Assembly (NCBI GenBank): GCA_023515745.1
Contig: JALECJ010000056.1
Span: 1,163,409-1,227,408, forward strand
DNA from: Amoeboaphelidium protococcarum
Taxonomy: Eukaryota; Aphelidiomycota; Aphelidea
DNA length: 64,000 bases
Direction of reading: 5' to 3'
The notes under the pieces are model-generated. The model saw only the letters and a list, made by a program, of their open reading frames with translations. It was not told where the DNA came from and did no database searches. Made by a program: the position numbers and the translations under genes. This document shows positions 47,172 through 58,810 of the stretch, one piece after another (the stretch's first letter is position 1; each line of letters starts with the position of its first letter).

Positions 47172-50100
47172 TCATTCTTAATTACCCAGCACTTGCAGCA
47201 CTTGGTCGCAAACCAGAATCTATTTCTCCAATCGAAGAAGCTCAATACGCGCCAGATCAAGTTTAACTTCAAGCTTGATTATATCTTTCGCTATCTTGTC
47301 TTTAGTTGGAACTTTACTTCGCATCATCACAACACTACTAATACTTCTCATTGACATGGCCATAGAGACGTGCGAGGCGCGACTCATTGCAGTTGTCGGA
47401 CGTTCGTCCTTTTAATGACAGACTACGGCAACATTCTACCCATTCCCAGATACCTTGTTATTCGCAAGGGCAGACTGTTAATTCAGAGTCGCTATTCTAC
47501 TACGTCTATTAGCAGTGCCTGGCTGATAGGATGGAGCAGAGATGTTGATATTACTATTTCCAATTGCAGCAATGTTATCGAAAACTTCATCAATATCAAT
47601 ATCTTCGCACTTGCGCGATTATTTTGCCACCGACTGTAAAGTAGACAGATCAGACATTGCTTATAAAGACATTTCCAATTAATTTAGCTGTCTTGTCAAA
47701 ATTTCGATGCTCATCTCCTATTGAGTTTTTAATACATTATAGTTTGCACTCATAAAACTAGTCAAAACATTATGCAACGCCATGGCAGATTTGAGTGAAT
47801 CTTCAGCGTTAACGCAAGAGATTGCACGCAATACGGATTCCACAAGTCCTTTCACTTTTTAATCTTCGCTTTGACTGAGGATTTACAGCCAAAAACCAGA
47901 ATCCATTACTTGCGATTAAGACTTTACAGCAGCAGACACTCTCCGCTTTCCGTGAACGACATTGCCTTGAACAAATTCTCTAATCTTGTGCAGCAGCGAT
48001 TCAAACGATCCGCGGCATTCATTAAGAAGGGATTGAGTACCTTTCAACACTGATGAAGACGCAGAAGACACATTAATGATATACTCCATATGCCATTTAT
48101 GAGAGTTGATAAACTTTCCAGTGACTACTTGCTTACTCTTGCTCATTTCCTGGGTGAATCTAGTGCCAAACATCACGCCTTGTAGAGACGATGCTGCAAA
48201 CATAGTCTACAACTTGTCACCACTGTTCATACTTAAAGCAGATTCGAGACTGTTGTTAAAAGTCGGGGTCACCGCAGTTACTCCGGACTGATCGGGCGTG
48301 ACTAGAAGATAGTGTTGAGTTTTATTAGCTGTCGCTTGTACACAAAACGTGAGAGCATTAGCAATCTTCTCGTATGACTGATCTATATAGGCACAACAAT
48401 TCCGCAAAGGAATCACCTGACTAGGAACAGGCAAACTTGGCATCTTGCTTAATAAGCGCTTCAACAGCTTGATTTTATCTTCAGCTTTCATTTGCAAAGA
48501 GTCTAGGGTAGATGGACAAAGATTGAAACCGTATTCGCTGCACAACTTCTAGTATTCCACTAACCACTTATGAACTTCACCAATCTAGTTCTTGTCAAAA
48601 AACTTCAATTGAAACTACCTACTACTAGCAGTTATCAGGACCAATCCAGCCTACCAACTCCTATCACGCGGCTTGGTAACCTCTGTACCAACAATTTCAT
48701 ACTGCAACTTTTTCATCGCTGGCCCACTGTACAAAATCAGTTCATACTAATCACTAACTATCTCATGGTACTGTTGTAGACTAGTCAGATAATCAGGCTA
48801 TCTTATCATGTCCAGTAAGAGATGCTGACTGTCCAGGAGTTCAACATTAGACTTGAAGTGACAATCAGGCAAAGTTCTACGCTCTTCTACAGTGTTAAAC
48901 TACTAGCTTTTCAACATTAAAGCAAGATTGAACCACGGCTTAGATTAGAAAGAGTCTGCAAGTTTATAAAGCGCACTTATATCAGATTTAGCCATTGAAA
49001 ACTCTGGATAATATGAACCGCTGTAATCCGGCGTATTCAAAAGAGGAGCATAAGCTTTATCGCTACCATCTGGCTTCTTCCATACTTGATCACCGCTGGT
49101 ACATACCTCTGATTAAGCACCTTCAAGTAATCTTTAAACATCGTTAGCCACCAAACCAGTTCCCAATTTCACAGCTTTCCTATTACTCTATTCAGTGGTT
49201 GAAGCAGACTGAAGGCCGGGCTTACCTCTCAGATGAGTATTTAATTTGAATCCATAAGTAGTGAGATGATCCGCCAAATTCTAGTTCATCACGTAGACAT
49301 CCTCCCACATACCATAGCATCTCTAAACAGCATCATGATTGAATACAGAACGTTTCATAATGTGCTACAGAGGGGCCGCCTAATATAAAGTGTCGGCATC
49401 AAATAGCGATTGAAATCCATCTGCAACTTTTACGTCAACCATATCGTCATTACAATATGCAACTTGGGGCCATTTGGTATTCACGTGATCAACATCGGTC
49501 CTCTGCATGTAATTGAGAAAAGACATTGGATCATCACCGTTAATTAACGGACCGGACTAAATGGAACATGTCTTAAGCTCTGACTACACAAGTTTGATAA
49601 AACTCTCATCAAAATAGTCTTCCAACTTGCACCCACGATATCCATTCACCGCAAACTAGTCTTGCAAGTATGTCCAAATGCTCTGCTTCTCAATAGCACT
49701 CTTACCCATCATTCTCTTGGCAGCAGCATTATGAAACAGGGTATGACAATGCATCACAGAATAGAATAAGTACTGAGTTAATTTTAAATCACCAAATGTA
49801 TTCGAATTCTAACGTTGATACTCTTCAGCCAACACGTCAAGTACGCGCTCCTTCTCTCTCTGCTCGTCAGGCATCTGAATTTAGTTTAGCACAATCCGCA
49901 TCACTGTAACAATGGGTAGGTTGCGCAAGTCTACAGATTAAAACACGGCACGACACAGAGAGTTCCAGAAGGGATGGTCTCTGCCAATTACACCAGCCAA
50001 ATTTGATTTCTTTAGCGAAAACTTCATTCTCTGAAAATAGAAGCTAGCACTCTCTCCGACATTTGGTGGTGTTTGAGGATGATTAGTAGACTGTTTACTA

Positions 50101-50396
50101 ATCGCCTTCTCTATCAATTTCACTTCAGTCTCAGTTGCCACAATGTCATCATTTATTCGTTAATCAGCGATCGGAGCGGTAGATATTTCAGAAGAAAAAC
50201 CGACACTAGACTTTTAAATTTGATCAGTGTCAATTGTTACAATATGCAGTAGCTCTTCTCGGTTCTGTAGATCTTGGGTAACCAGAACAGAGTTGACAGA
50301 TTTTCGTTGCTTATTTAAAGCACTGTAGTCAACCTGCAAACTATCGCTACTTGGCTATTAAATACTAAGACTCTTCAACTTTTACTCTAAAGACAT
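47172..50396 (-). CDS. Sec7-domain ARF exchange factor (EFA6/PSD-like) with PH domain
   Basis: 1,074-residue guanine nucleotide exchange factor for ARF-family GTPases. A Sec7 domain spans about residues 110-300: HPFWNSLCRAVFQSVDLRNL, VLNQIQMPDEQREKERVLDV (the glutamic-finger loop, closest to the ETQERERVL of EFA6 proteins), then YLFYSVMHCHTLFHNAAAKR, matching the LxxDLHN helix. A PH-like region at about 540-615 ends GEVHKWLVEYQ. A long helical C-terminus follows, closing with a Leu/Glu/Lys coiled coil (LDLARIELLRLEKQILV). This Sec7-PH-coil order is that of EFA6/PSD proteins, which act at the plasma membrane on ARF6. The first ATG is at 50396 and TGA at 47172. It converges on the DnaJ gene with 72 bp between stops. 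Confidence 0.8.
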
Positions 50397-51035
50397 AATG
50401 ACTTTATATTAATATTCTCCTTTATTATCAGTGATATGATGTGAATAGTTAATCAATTCGGGCGCTTTTAAAACAAGTTGTCCGAAGCGATCAATCTGTC
50501 CATCTCCATGGCAACGGACACACTGATCGTTTCTACTCTCCATTTGGCTGGTGCGGAACACGCGATTATCTGTCTAGCTGTCGTTCACTGTAAGCGGATA
50601 CAACTCACGCTATGCTTAGTTGATATCAAAAAAGGAGGCTATTAGTTGAGCTATCTTGTTCAGAATTGGTGGAAGGAAAAGGCCTTTCATTGAGATGGAT
50701 GGGGATTAATTATCTCCATGTGGAGATGCGGTCAGTTTTGTTCAGGCTCCGCAGACGGCTATGGTACCATATGCCATTTATGCTCATGCTCATGTTGAAT
50801 GCGAGACGTTGGACGGTCAAGAAGTATAGTTTTTTAAATATTACTCATTGGCAGAGAACTGAAGCGGTAGCGTCTTGATCGGTGTTTTTTTTACTGCCAA
50901 CATGCACATTGAAGGTAAAAGATGGCCCTTTATATGCAGTGCATCGTTCAAATTATGTACTAGTACACTTTTGCGTTTAATAGATATGTAATTTGAGGAT
51001 CATTTGCTTGTAAACAAAATTATGACTTGATTAAA
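50397..51035. other. divergent intergenic, Sec7 gene / dioxygenase
   Basis: 639 bp between outward genes. A 55-codon frame at 50695-50862 (begins MDGDQLSPCGDAV) has coding-like composition and could be a small gene, a 5' exon or chance. Nothing else is seen. An in-frame TGA at 50994 shows the downstream dioxygenase frame cannot simply extend further upstream. Confidence 0.4.
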
Positions 51036-52667
51036 ATGTATTTCAGCCTAGCAGTTTATGATAAGTTTAGCAAAGTGTCGCTTACTAAAGGAGTACAGTA
51101 AATCGAGTTTTCGCTCTCTTTTGGATATTTCTATAAATTTGATGCCACAATAACAATGACAAACTGTGATAGTCTCTATATGCTAGCAGATTATTTAAAT
51201 AAACCAGTGAAAGATGCGAATAGCACAATTGATGCTTCTGATTAAAAATATTTACGCGTCATTTATCATGATAAGAGTTAGTGTGGATTGATCAATGTCG
51301 AGTCAATCTTTAAAGATACCTTTGCCATTCAACTGCGGTAAGCTTTATAGTACTTGGAATGGTAGGAGAGGAGTAATGATCTATATCACTTTTATTAATC
51401 GACAGATTTTAAGCATTTGGATAGGAGCGATCCTAATTTATAACCTCTATGTCAGTTGCATAACTTGATCAAGTGCAACACTAAAGAGTTTGTGAAGTTT
51501 TTGTTGGATTTAAATGGTATCAGGGGGGATAGTAGTGATGACACGTATAGTTTTGATTACGATACTTTTATAGAGGGAAAATTTGATATGGCTGCCCAGC
51601 GATATGATCCTGGTAATTATCTACTCTGCCACGATGATGATATTGCAGAGAGTGATGGTACTGTGAGAAAGTTGGCGTTTGTGATATACCTGGTGTCGGA
51701 TGATTATGCTCCGAATGGTGACGCTACAGGAGAAAGCTATAATGGTAAACTCAAGTTCTATGGAAATAGAGTCGATCAAGTCAGTTAGAGATTAGTCCCT
51801 GTGGATGTTGTTCAATCTGAGGTGTATCCGCGCTTTAATTCCATTGTAATGTTTGAAGTTGGCAGGAGTAGCTTTCATTGTGTTGATACCATGCCTTCTA
51901 CTCCAGATACGCGTTCAAGATACTCAATTTCTGGTTGGTTCTACGCGTCATAGACTGTTGATACTCCTTAGATGACTGCAACTGGTATATTTAGTAATGA
52001 CAGTAGCTAGAAATTGGTATCGCCAGCTTATTGCAATGACAAGTTGTAGATTTAGATTTAGGACAAGTTTATGAACGAGTCTGTAGTGTAACTGAACGAG
52101 TTCTTTAGTGCTGACGCGATGAAGTTATTGAATGAGTAGATGCAGAAAGCTGCTCTGTATAAGCCAATTACTTTAGATGTTAGCAGATCAAAGTATCATT
52201 TGTTCGATCCACAATCAGCCGCTGGTTAATCTGTAAAGTCGATTGAGTAGTATTTTAAGCATGATAGTTTTATTTAAATGCTGCAGAAGCTTTCGGGCTT
52301 GTAGATTCTTAAAGACACTGCTAATGTGGAATATAAAGTGTTCTGCATTGAAGACTATTAAATGATTGATAGTAGTAAAATTTCAACTGGGGACAGTCTC
52401 GATCTATACTATTTTGTGGATTGCTCTGACGATGAACATCTTTCAGGTGATAGCGACAACGCTTCTTCCGATAATACAAGCTGTACAGTGGTTTATGTTA
52501 GTGGAGAATAAACGTTAATTCAGGTGTGCCCTCCTAGTAATACGTTAGTTCTTGTGTACAATACGGGTGTCGAGTAGGACTTTGTGAGGCTGATAAAGAA
52601 TAAGTCATCCACCGTAGTATTTAAAGCCACTTATGCGTTGCAAGAATATGACGACGACGAAGAATGA
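51036..52667 (+). CDS. Ofd1/Tpa1/OGFOD1-like 2-oxoglutarate prolyl hydroxylase
   Basis: 543-residue Fe(II)/2-oxoglutarate dioxygenase that in yeasts hydroxylates a ribosomal protein uS12 proline and links oxygen to translation or sterol sensing. The N-terminal catalytic domain shows LRQALQYLEW and NDLYHFYQSTDF, like the conserved ND.Y.F.QS.D motif. The iron and substrate strands follow in AAQRYDPGNYLLCHDDDIAE (His and Asp of the HxD motif), then KLAFVIYLVSDDYAPNGDA and GKLKFYG. A C-terminal second double-stranded beta-helix domain is represented by EVGRSSFHCVD and RYSISGWFY. The ATG at 51036 is the first after a TGA. It lies back to back with the Sel1-like gene, 50 bp from its stop. Length fits Tpa1 (644) and OGFOD1 (542). 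Confidence 0.85.
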
Positions 52668-52717
52668 TATCTAGTATATAAATGCTAAACGAATCCATAA
52701 AAAGAGATATAATTTAT

Positions 52718-54403
52718 TCACATCACTTGGTATTTATGCTTCCATATCCATCGCATGTACGCGTCAGGAACTTGGTATCCAAGGGAGAAGGCTTTTCTAA
52801 AATACTTGGCCGCCATCACCTTGTCCCTCTTGACATCATTCGGAATTAGATTCTTCATAGACTTATCATGCAGATATCCTTGGGCTAATGTAAAGCAATA
52901 TGAGGCTTTAGGTATGGTGGAGTGATCAGCTATACATTCCAAGTAATCCCAATGGATAGACTTGAGACCATCAGGCAGTCCCGCGGCATCTCTATGAATC
53001 AGTAGTTGAAGATCGCTTTCATTAAGCAGATTCTCATTCTGCAATTCGACCATAGAGCGGTACCAATACTCGAGTGAGATGAGACTGAGAATGTCGTCAT
53101 TAAGAGCAAGTCGACGTATATCATTTTCCCATAGCATCCAACTCTAATACTAATTTAGCGACACCACAAGAAACTAGGCCATGTCATAAGATCCGCATAT
53201 ACTACAAGCAATCTCTACAAGCAAAAGCGCAATCTAGTTTGAAGATTTAACACTGCTTCGTTACCCAGATATGGAAGACTCGACGTATTCTTACAAAAAC
53301 ACAGAGTCAGCCTTTCTATGATTCATGAACTCTTCAGATATCTACTAGGTGATGTCCTTGATATTGAATGTATGATAGTATAGCGATTTGGGATCTCCAA
53401 GAACTGATTACAGAGATGAGCCAGTCTCTAACATGATCAACGCCTTTAGGATTAATGATCGAGCAACTGGCAGTTTGTGTTGCCTTTAGATCGATGCAAT
53501 AGGCGATGACTGTTTAGCATTCTCCATTTAAATGCTATTTCTGCTAGATCCCATCACACCATACGCCACCACATTATCGGATACTTATGCGACGGGCAGA
53601 TCACTCACTCCACTTAAATTAAACTGACGCGAGTCTAGCGATAAGGTTCGCGTCTTACCGCGTCCGTCTACCGATGGATTAGTTACGCTGAATATCGACT
53701 CAACCACAGACCATCTTCTTTCCCTATTGACAGACAACGTACGCGTCAACTCTTTCTTTTAAGAATGATTGAGGCTGCTATCGCCATTAGAAAGCGTAAA
53801 AGAGTGACTATGATGACGACGATGACCAGACTGCTTCTTTATGGAATTGCTTCTTTTCAGCGACAATGAACTCCCAGCACTGTTCAAGCTGTCATCGGCA
53901 GTAGTATCAACAAGACCGAGTACCTGAGAAAGCTTTCGCCTGGACCTAACATCAATATTATCATTGTTAAATATCAAGCTTTTATCTGCACTACCAGTGT
54001 TATACGAAGAGGATGACTAAACATCTTTAGACACGCTCTACTGCCTCCAGAGATTTCTAAACTGCTGAGTAATAGTTGTGGATTATCTCGCCCGAATCTT
54101 TCCCTGCGGACAATCCTCTTCATGTGGCTGCGACAAGAGCGACATGAAACTTGATTTTCTCTACTTACGGGCGTCCTTCTTCATATGGGCAAAATAATCA
54201 TTTCGCAGGTGCTCAAGTGCCAGGGAGACGACTTGGCTCAGAGGGAGAGTGAAATTCTGCCATTCCTCATTCAGATTAATCTTATAAGGAATCTTATTCT
54301 TCTGCGAGCCGCCTCCGTTGTCTTCACCGCTATCAGCAGTTGTGTAAAATGTGGTTGATTTACTATGATTTATTTTCCTTATTGGCTGCCCATTCGCGCC
54401 CAT
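52718..54403 (-). CDS. Ser-rich protein with C-terminal Sel1-like repeats
   Basis: 561 residues from ATG 54403 to TGA 52718. The N-terminal half is disordered, Ser/Gln/Arg-rich, with phosphorylatable motifs (RRKLSQ, KRSNSI) and a His/Arg cluster GHRRHHSHSF. The C-terminal third is helical, with WYRSMVELQN and ASYCFTLAQGYLHDKSMKN, then KVMAAKYFRKAFSLGY, which fits a Sel1/TPR-like repeat (AxxYFxKAxxxG). Such proteins act as adaptors in signalling or cell-cycle control; the fungal Skt5/Chs4 and Nif1-like proteins have the same disorder-plus-Sel1 layout, but I cannot assign this one. The first 11 codons and the promoter are duplicated at 54683-54717. Confidence 0.7.
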
Positions 54404-54681
54404 AAATTACTCTCCATCCTCCAAAATTGTGTCAATGTACGTCATCATATATACACACTATATAATTCTTTTATAAATTCAAATTAATAGACACAAAAAT
54501 ATACTATAATGGATAATGAATGTGGAGAGACAATGGAAGAATCAACAACGAAATTCACACGACGCATCATCCCTTGTTTTTGGTGTCCCTTTGGTGTTCA
54601 AGTTCGCAACGTTACATGCCACTCGATCACACGACTTTGCACATGGCGAATCAACGATAAGCCTGCTTGTAGTAAAGAACT
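54371..54681. repeat. tandem duplication, copy 1
   Basis: From TATTTTCCTTATTGGCTGCC to the base before the single N. It covers the first codons of the Sel1-like gene, the promoter, and the start of a plus-strand frame (MDNECGE...). It is nearly identical to 54683-54985. Confidence 0.85.
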
Positions 54682-54682
54682 N

Positions 54683-54985
54683 TATTTTCCTTATTGGCTG
54701 CCCATTCGCGCCCATAAATTACTCTCCATCCTCCAAAATTGTGTCAATGTACGTCATCATATATACACACTATATAATTCTTTTATAAATTTAAATTAAT
54801 AGACACAAAAAATATATTATAAATGGGTGATGAATGTGGAGAGACAGTAGAAGAATCAACAACGAAATTCACACGACGCATCATCCCTTGTTTTTGGTGT
54901 TCAAGTTCGCAACGTTACATGCCACTCGATCACACGACTTTCCACATGGCAAATCAACGATAAGCCTGCTTGTAGTAAAGAACTT
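54683..54985. repeat. tandem duplication, copy 2
   Basis: Second copy of the unit at 54371-54681. It has scattered substitutions and an 11-base deletion between short GGTGT repeats near 54900, which puts the plus-strand frame of the two copies in different phases. It may be an unmerged allele at a contig join rather than a true duplication. Confidence 0.85.
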
Positions 54986-55041
54986 CTTGTTACAGTAAAG
55001 CTCAAGTGTAGTCTTTAATTTTAAATTCGTTTAAATGCTGA
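54823..55041 (+). CDS. small hypothetical ORF
   Basis: 72 codons from ATG to TGA: begins MGDECGETVEESTTKFTRR, with a CFWC pair, then a Gln-rich, Cys-containing tail. The homologous frame in the upstream repeat copy diverges after CFWC because of an 11-base difference. No family is recognised. It could be a real small protein disrupted in one copy, or chance. Confidence 0.3.
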
Positions 55042-55165
55042 TTTAATATAGTATTATAAAGGATATCGATTTTGAATTTATTGATTCCAAGCTTTGGGTA
55101 ACACAAGAGTCGACAAGTATCAATGAAAAGCCAATTCATTCAATAAAAGATACAATTTCTCACTC

Positions 55166-56590
55166 TCAATTCATTAGCTCCCTTAACCTAGAGACAACTT
55201 CGTTTATATGAGGTCTATCGGTTGCATCGGCTGCCCACATCTCCTGGATAAGCGAGGCCAATTTAGGTGGACACTTTCTGTGAGTGGGAAGACTTGGTCG
55301 AAAGTTCTACTTGCCCACGCGCTCATATATCTAAAAGTCAGACATTTCATTAAACGGGTAATCCTGTGCCCAAGTCATAATTTCCCAGAAAATGAGGCCA
55401 CAGCTGTACACATCAACCTTTTCATCGTACTGGGGATCATTCTACCACATCTCCGGTGCCTGCCAGTAAATAGTCCCTACTACACTATGCATCATCAAAC
55501 CACGCATATTCTTACCATTGCCATACAAAATCTTGGCAAGTCCGAAATCTGCAATCTTGGCACGGTGGTTAGAGTCAATCAAAATGTTTATAGACTTGAG
55601 ATCGCGATGGATCACCACTGGTCTTCTTCCGTGTAGATAACTCAAACCGAATGCAATATCATACATCAGCTAAAGCTACCTCTGCAACGCCTCTCCTTGA
55701 TTATGCGGAAGTTTCTGAGATCGCATATAATCAGACAAGTCTCCATACTCACAAAATTCGGTCACCACGCACAGCTTAGAATAAGGCAAAGCAGGTGATT
55801 ATTATTTATGACCGCTACGTGGTGTCTACATAATTTTACTGATGCCGATTAGCCGGACAATATTATCATGTCGCAACTGCTGCAGTAACTAAGCCTCTCG
55901 TTCAATCTCTTCAAGGTCGGCATTCTTCAACACTTCAACATTGATAATACCAACAGCTACATCTTCACCATTTAATACACCTCTGTAGACATCTTTATAA
56001 CCACCTTTAGCCAGGTGATTACCCATTTAGATGGCTTCAAAGGGTATTTCGCCATTTTCATTCAGCTAAACCGGAGAATTGAAACGGCTGCTTGTGGACG
56101 CGTCCGCATCAAATACCAGACGACCTGGAGACGAGGATTGTGACTTTTTCTAAGAGCCAGTCGAATCGGAAGCTGCTTAATACGGTGTCTGAGGTCTCGA
56201 GGCTTGAGGAGATAGAAATGAGATCAGAGTGAGATCAGGAATTGATCCAATGTACTGCAAAGCTTCTGGCGGTAATGCAAACTTGCGCCAGTTGAGAAGA
56301 GCCTCTACCAAGTCACCTTTCTTGCAATTACCAATGTTTAATCCTCGAGTCTCACACATAGTAACCAGCCTAGCTTTGGTCATTCTCCCGAGCGTATGAG
56401 CATCCTCTTTATCCAGATACCAGTCATTCAATTTAGTTGCAGGTGATATTGCCGCAGCTTACGATGATGATGATGATGATGTAGCCTATTGAAGATTCCT
56501 CCTCAGTTGTTTCAAACGCGTCGGAGTCGTTTGAATCTAAACGTGTAATTTGCCTTTATAATTTTATCGTCTAGTCTTCTACACACACAT
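55166..56590 (-). CDS. SAP-motif protein kinase with WNK-like lysine placement
   Basis: 474-residue protein. A SAP-like helix-turn-helix (about residues 68-105: [30 protein letters not shown]) is followed by a Ser/Pro-rich linker. Then comes a tyrosine-kinase-like Ser/Thr kinase domain (about 185-460). The catalytic loop [21 protein letters not shown], and [11 protein letters not shown] are intact. The beta-3 lysine is not: where VAVK is expected the sequence is [11 protein letters not shown] lysine sits instead in the glycine loop, [11 protein letters not shown], the position used by WNK kinases. This would give an active kinase with a relocated lysine. SAP motifs usually bind DNA or act in the nucleus. 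The start at 56590 is the upstream-most ATG I could reach in frame, and the 5' end is less certain than the rest. Confidence 0.8.
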
Positions 56591-57011
56591 GGAAATATAA
56601 AAAACATCTTGAATCATATTACTACTGGAAATTGTACTTACCATTATTGTAAGGTGTATTTCAGAATTATAAGAAAGTTGTCTTAAGAGAATGAACTAAA
56701 TGAAGGATGTGTTTGATTTGAACGAAATTGTATTTTTAGCCTCATTCCAATTGGATTTCTCACTGAACGGTTACTTTCAATCATGTATGATGGCAAATAT
56801 GTAGTCAAAGGTTATGGAAATGAGGTGATTTTTTAAGTAACAATTTAAAGTTATATAAACGCGTTAATAAGCTCTATAGCTAGTTTGAAACATAGCCAAT
56901 AGTTCAATGACGAATATCGTTTGTATTCTCGTTCTCTCATGCTTCTCCCTTCACATTCCTGGCCACCTTCTTAGAACTTTAAAGCAATAATCATCTTCAA
57001 TAGTCATAATA
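56591..57011. promoter_or_regulatory. divergent intergenic, SAP-kinase / CoA-transferase
   Basis: 421 bp between outward genes, AT-rich; no gene, RNA or repeat is seen. Confidence 0.4.
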
Positions 57012-58373
57012 ATGAGTCTAAAAAATTTGGTAAATAATGTAGTTAAAACAGTCTAAAGTGGGGATAGAATCTACATGCATTCAGTAGCCTCATTCCCGTA
57101 AATGCTCATGAATGCATTGGCGGATCGCGCCCGCTAAGAGCCAGATTTGACCAATTTAAAATTTATTCATCTGCATATTGAGGGATAATTGCCATTTGAA
57201 GAAGACGAGTAGCTGCGAAAGTAGGGCGAGAGTGTACATCTATTCGTTGGACATGGCTCACGTAAGTATGTTAATTAAGGCGTCGGTTCGTACTTGCCAT
57301 GCTTTCTCTCTGATATTCCGAGGCTGTTTCAGACGCGCACGGCACCGATCGACTGGGCATTTCTCAATGTGTCTCCACCTGACAGGCATGGCTATTGCTC
57401 GCTTGGTCCAGAGGTTTGTGCCGCGCTCAGTGCCGCTCAGGTTGCGCGTAAAGGAGTTATAGCTCTGATAAATCCCGCGGTTCCTCGATGTCTGGGTAAT
57501 TCGTTCATTCACATGTCCTAAATTACGCATCCGGTAGATTTGCAACAGGAATCACTGCCTCTTGCGTGTGTTGAGCATCATGAGCAAAAGTCTTCTGATT
57601 ATGTGCATTAGACTGGAGAAAGTAGCAAGGATGTACAGTCCGTGTAGTAGAGAATTGGATCTATACTCAGTACTCTGATACCGGACCGGGCTTGTTTGCA
57701 GGTAGGAATTGGATCTGTCCCCGATGCTGTGCTATAAGCTTTGAGTGGACATTAGGATTTGGGTCTTCACTCTGAGATGATTAGTGACGGCGTTATGCAG
57801 TTGATGCAAAAAGGCGTCATAACAAATAGGTTCAAATCTGTTCAGCCGGGAAAGTCGGTAACTTCATTTATGCTAGGCAGTTAATCACTATATGATTTTG
57901 CGCATGATAATCCAGCCATACACATGGACAGCGCCGCAATGACTAACAATCCTAGAATAATTGCATAAAACGATCGCGTCGTAGCAATTAACAGTGCTAT
58001 CGAAGTTGACATTACAGGCCAGGTGTGCGCCGACAGTATTGGCAAGAAGTTCATTAGTGGCGTAGGTGGTCAGTTGGATTTTGAACGCGGTGCAGCACTA
58101 TCTAACGGAGGAATGCCTGTGATATGTCTGCCATCTCTGAAAATCACCAAACAAGGCCCCGCATCATCCATAGTGTCCACCCTTCCCGGTGGGAGCGGAG
58201 TTACAACTACGCGGTACCACTCTCACTGGATAGTGACTGAGAATGGTGCCGTGAACCTGTGGGGACTTACGATGCCAGAACGTGCACGTAAACTTATCTT
58301 TATCGCACATCAATCAGCTCAAGAGGAGCTGGCTGCTGCTGCATATGAACGGTACAAAATACTGATTAACTGA
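57012..58373 (+). CDS. acetyl-CoA hydrolase/4-hydroxybutyrate CoA-transferase family
   Basis: 453-residue class I CoA-transferase moving CoA between acetyl-CoA and a carboxylate (4-hydroxybutyrate, succinate or propionate class). The N-terminal domain has VASFPQMLMNALADRA and HGSRKYVNQGVGSYLPCFLS, then APIDWAFLNVSPPDRHGYCS. The C-terminal domain has LQVGIGSVPDAVL and LGLHSEMISDGVM, in which the Glu of SEM is the predicted CoA-thioester nucleophile. ISGVGGQLDFERGA and TTTRYHSHWIVTENGAVNLWG close the fold. No mitochondrial presequence is obvious, so it may be cytosolic. The sequence is of the type shared by bacteria and several protists; transfer is possible but not shown. Codons and TAR usage match the neighbours. 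Confidence 0.9.
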
Positions 58374-58810
58374 CATTAATAATTGCGTTTCTTCAATGTT
58401 AAAATTTTACATGGACTGGTTGAATACCTGCCAAAAACACGCCTGTGATGTTACAAATCAAATTCCACCACGTTTAGAGTCATGACGGAAGCTACCATTT
58501 CTAACCTTACAATACTTGATAAATCAGAAAACAGTAGTGTCAATTTCAATGTGTTAAATGGAGTAATAGAAAATTTAGGAAATTGAATTATCTGCGCAAG
58601 ATTAAAACCATCTGGTAAATTCTGATAGCACTATTGACTCTGACGAGATGCCTCAATCTAACAATCAAAATGAGGTACACTTGAAATCGCAGTAGGCAAC
58701 AACCTTTGCGCGCTGGAGTCTGAGTATTTTCAGTTTAGAATATAATACTGAATTACTAAGTATATTTCTTAGCCAGCCAATTAAGTAAAAAATTCTATTA
58801 GTATGCAAAA
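58374..58810. other. convergent intergenic
   Basis: 437 bp between the stops of the CoA-transferase and the F-box/ankyrin gene; AT-rich, nothing recognisable. Confidence 0.45.

Larger units (their letters stand above)
54404..55165. other. divergent intergenic containing a tandem duplication and a single N
   Basis: Apart from the two repeat copies and the small frame at 54823, the remainder (55042-55165) is AT-rich 3' flank of the SAP-kinase gene. The N at 54682 lies exactly at the repeat junction. Confidence 0.6.

Noticed and set aside
56461-56482. GAT trinucleotide run as a regulatory repeat
   Set aside because: It lies inside the SAP-kinase gene and encodes a poly-Ser stretch on the minus strand.
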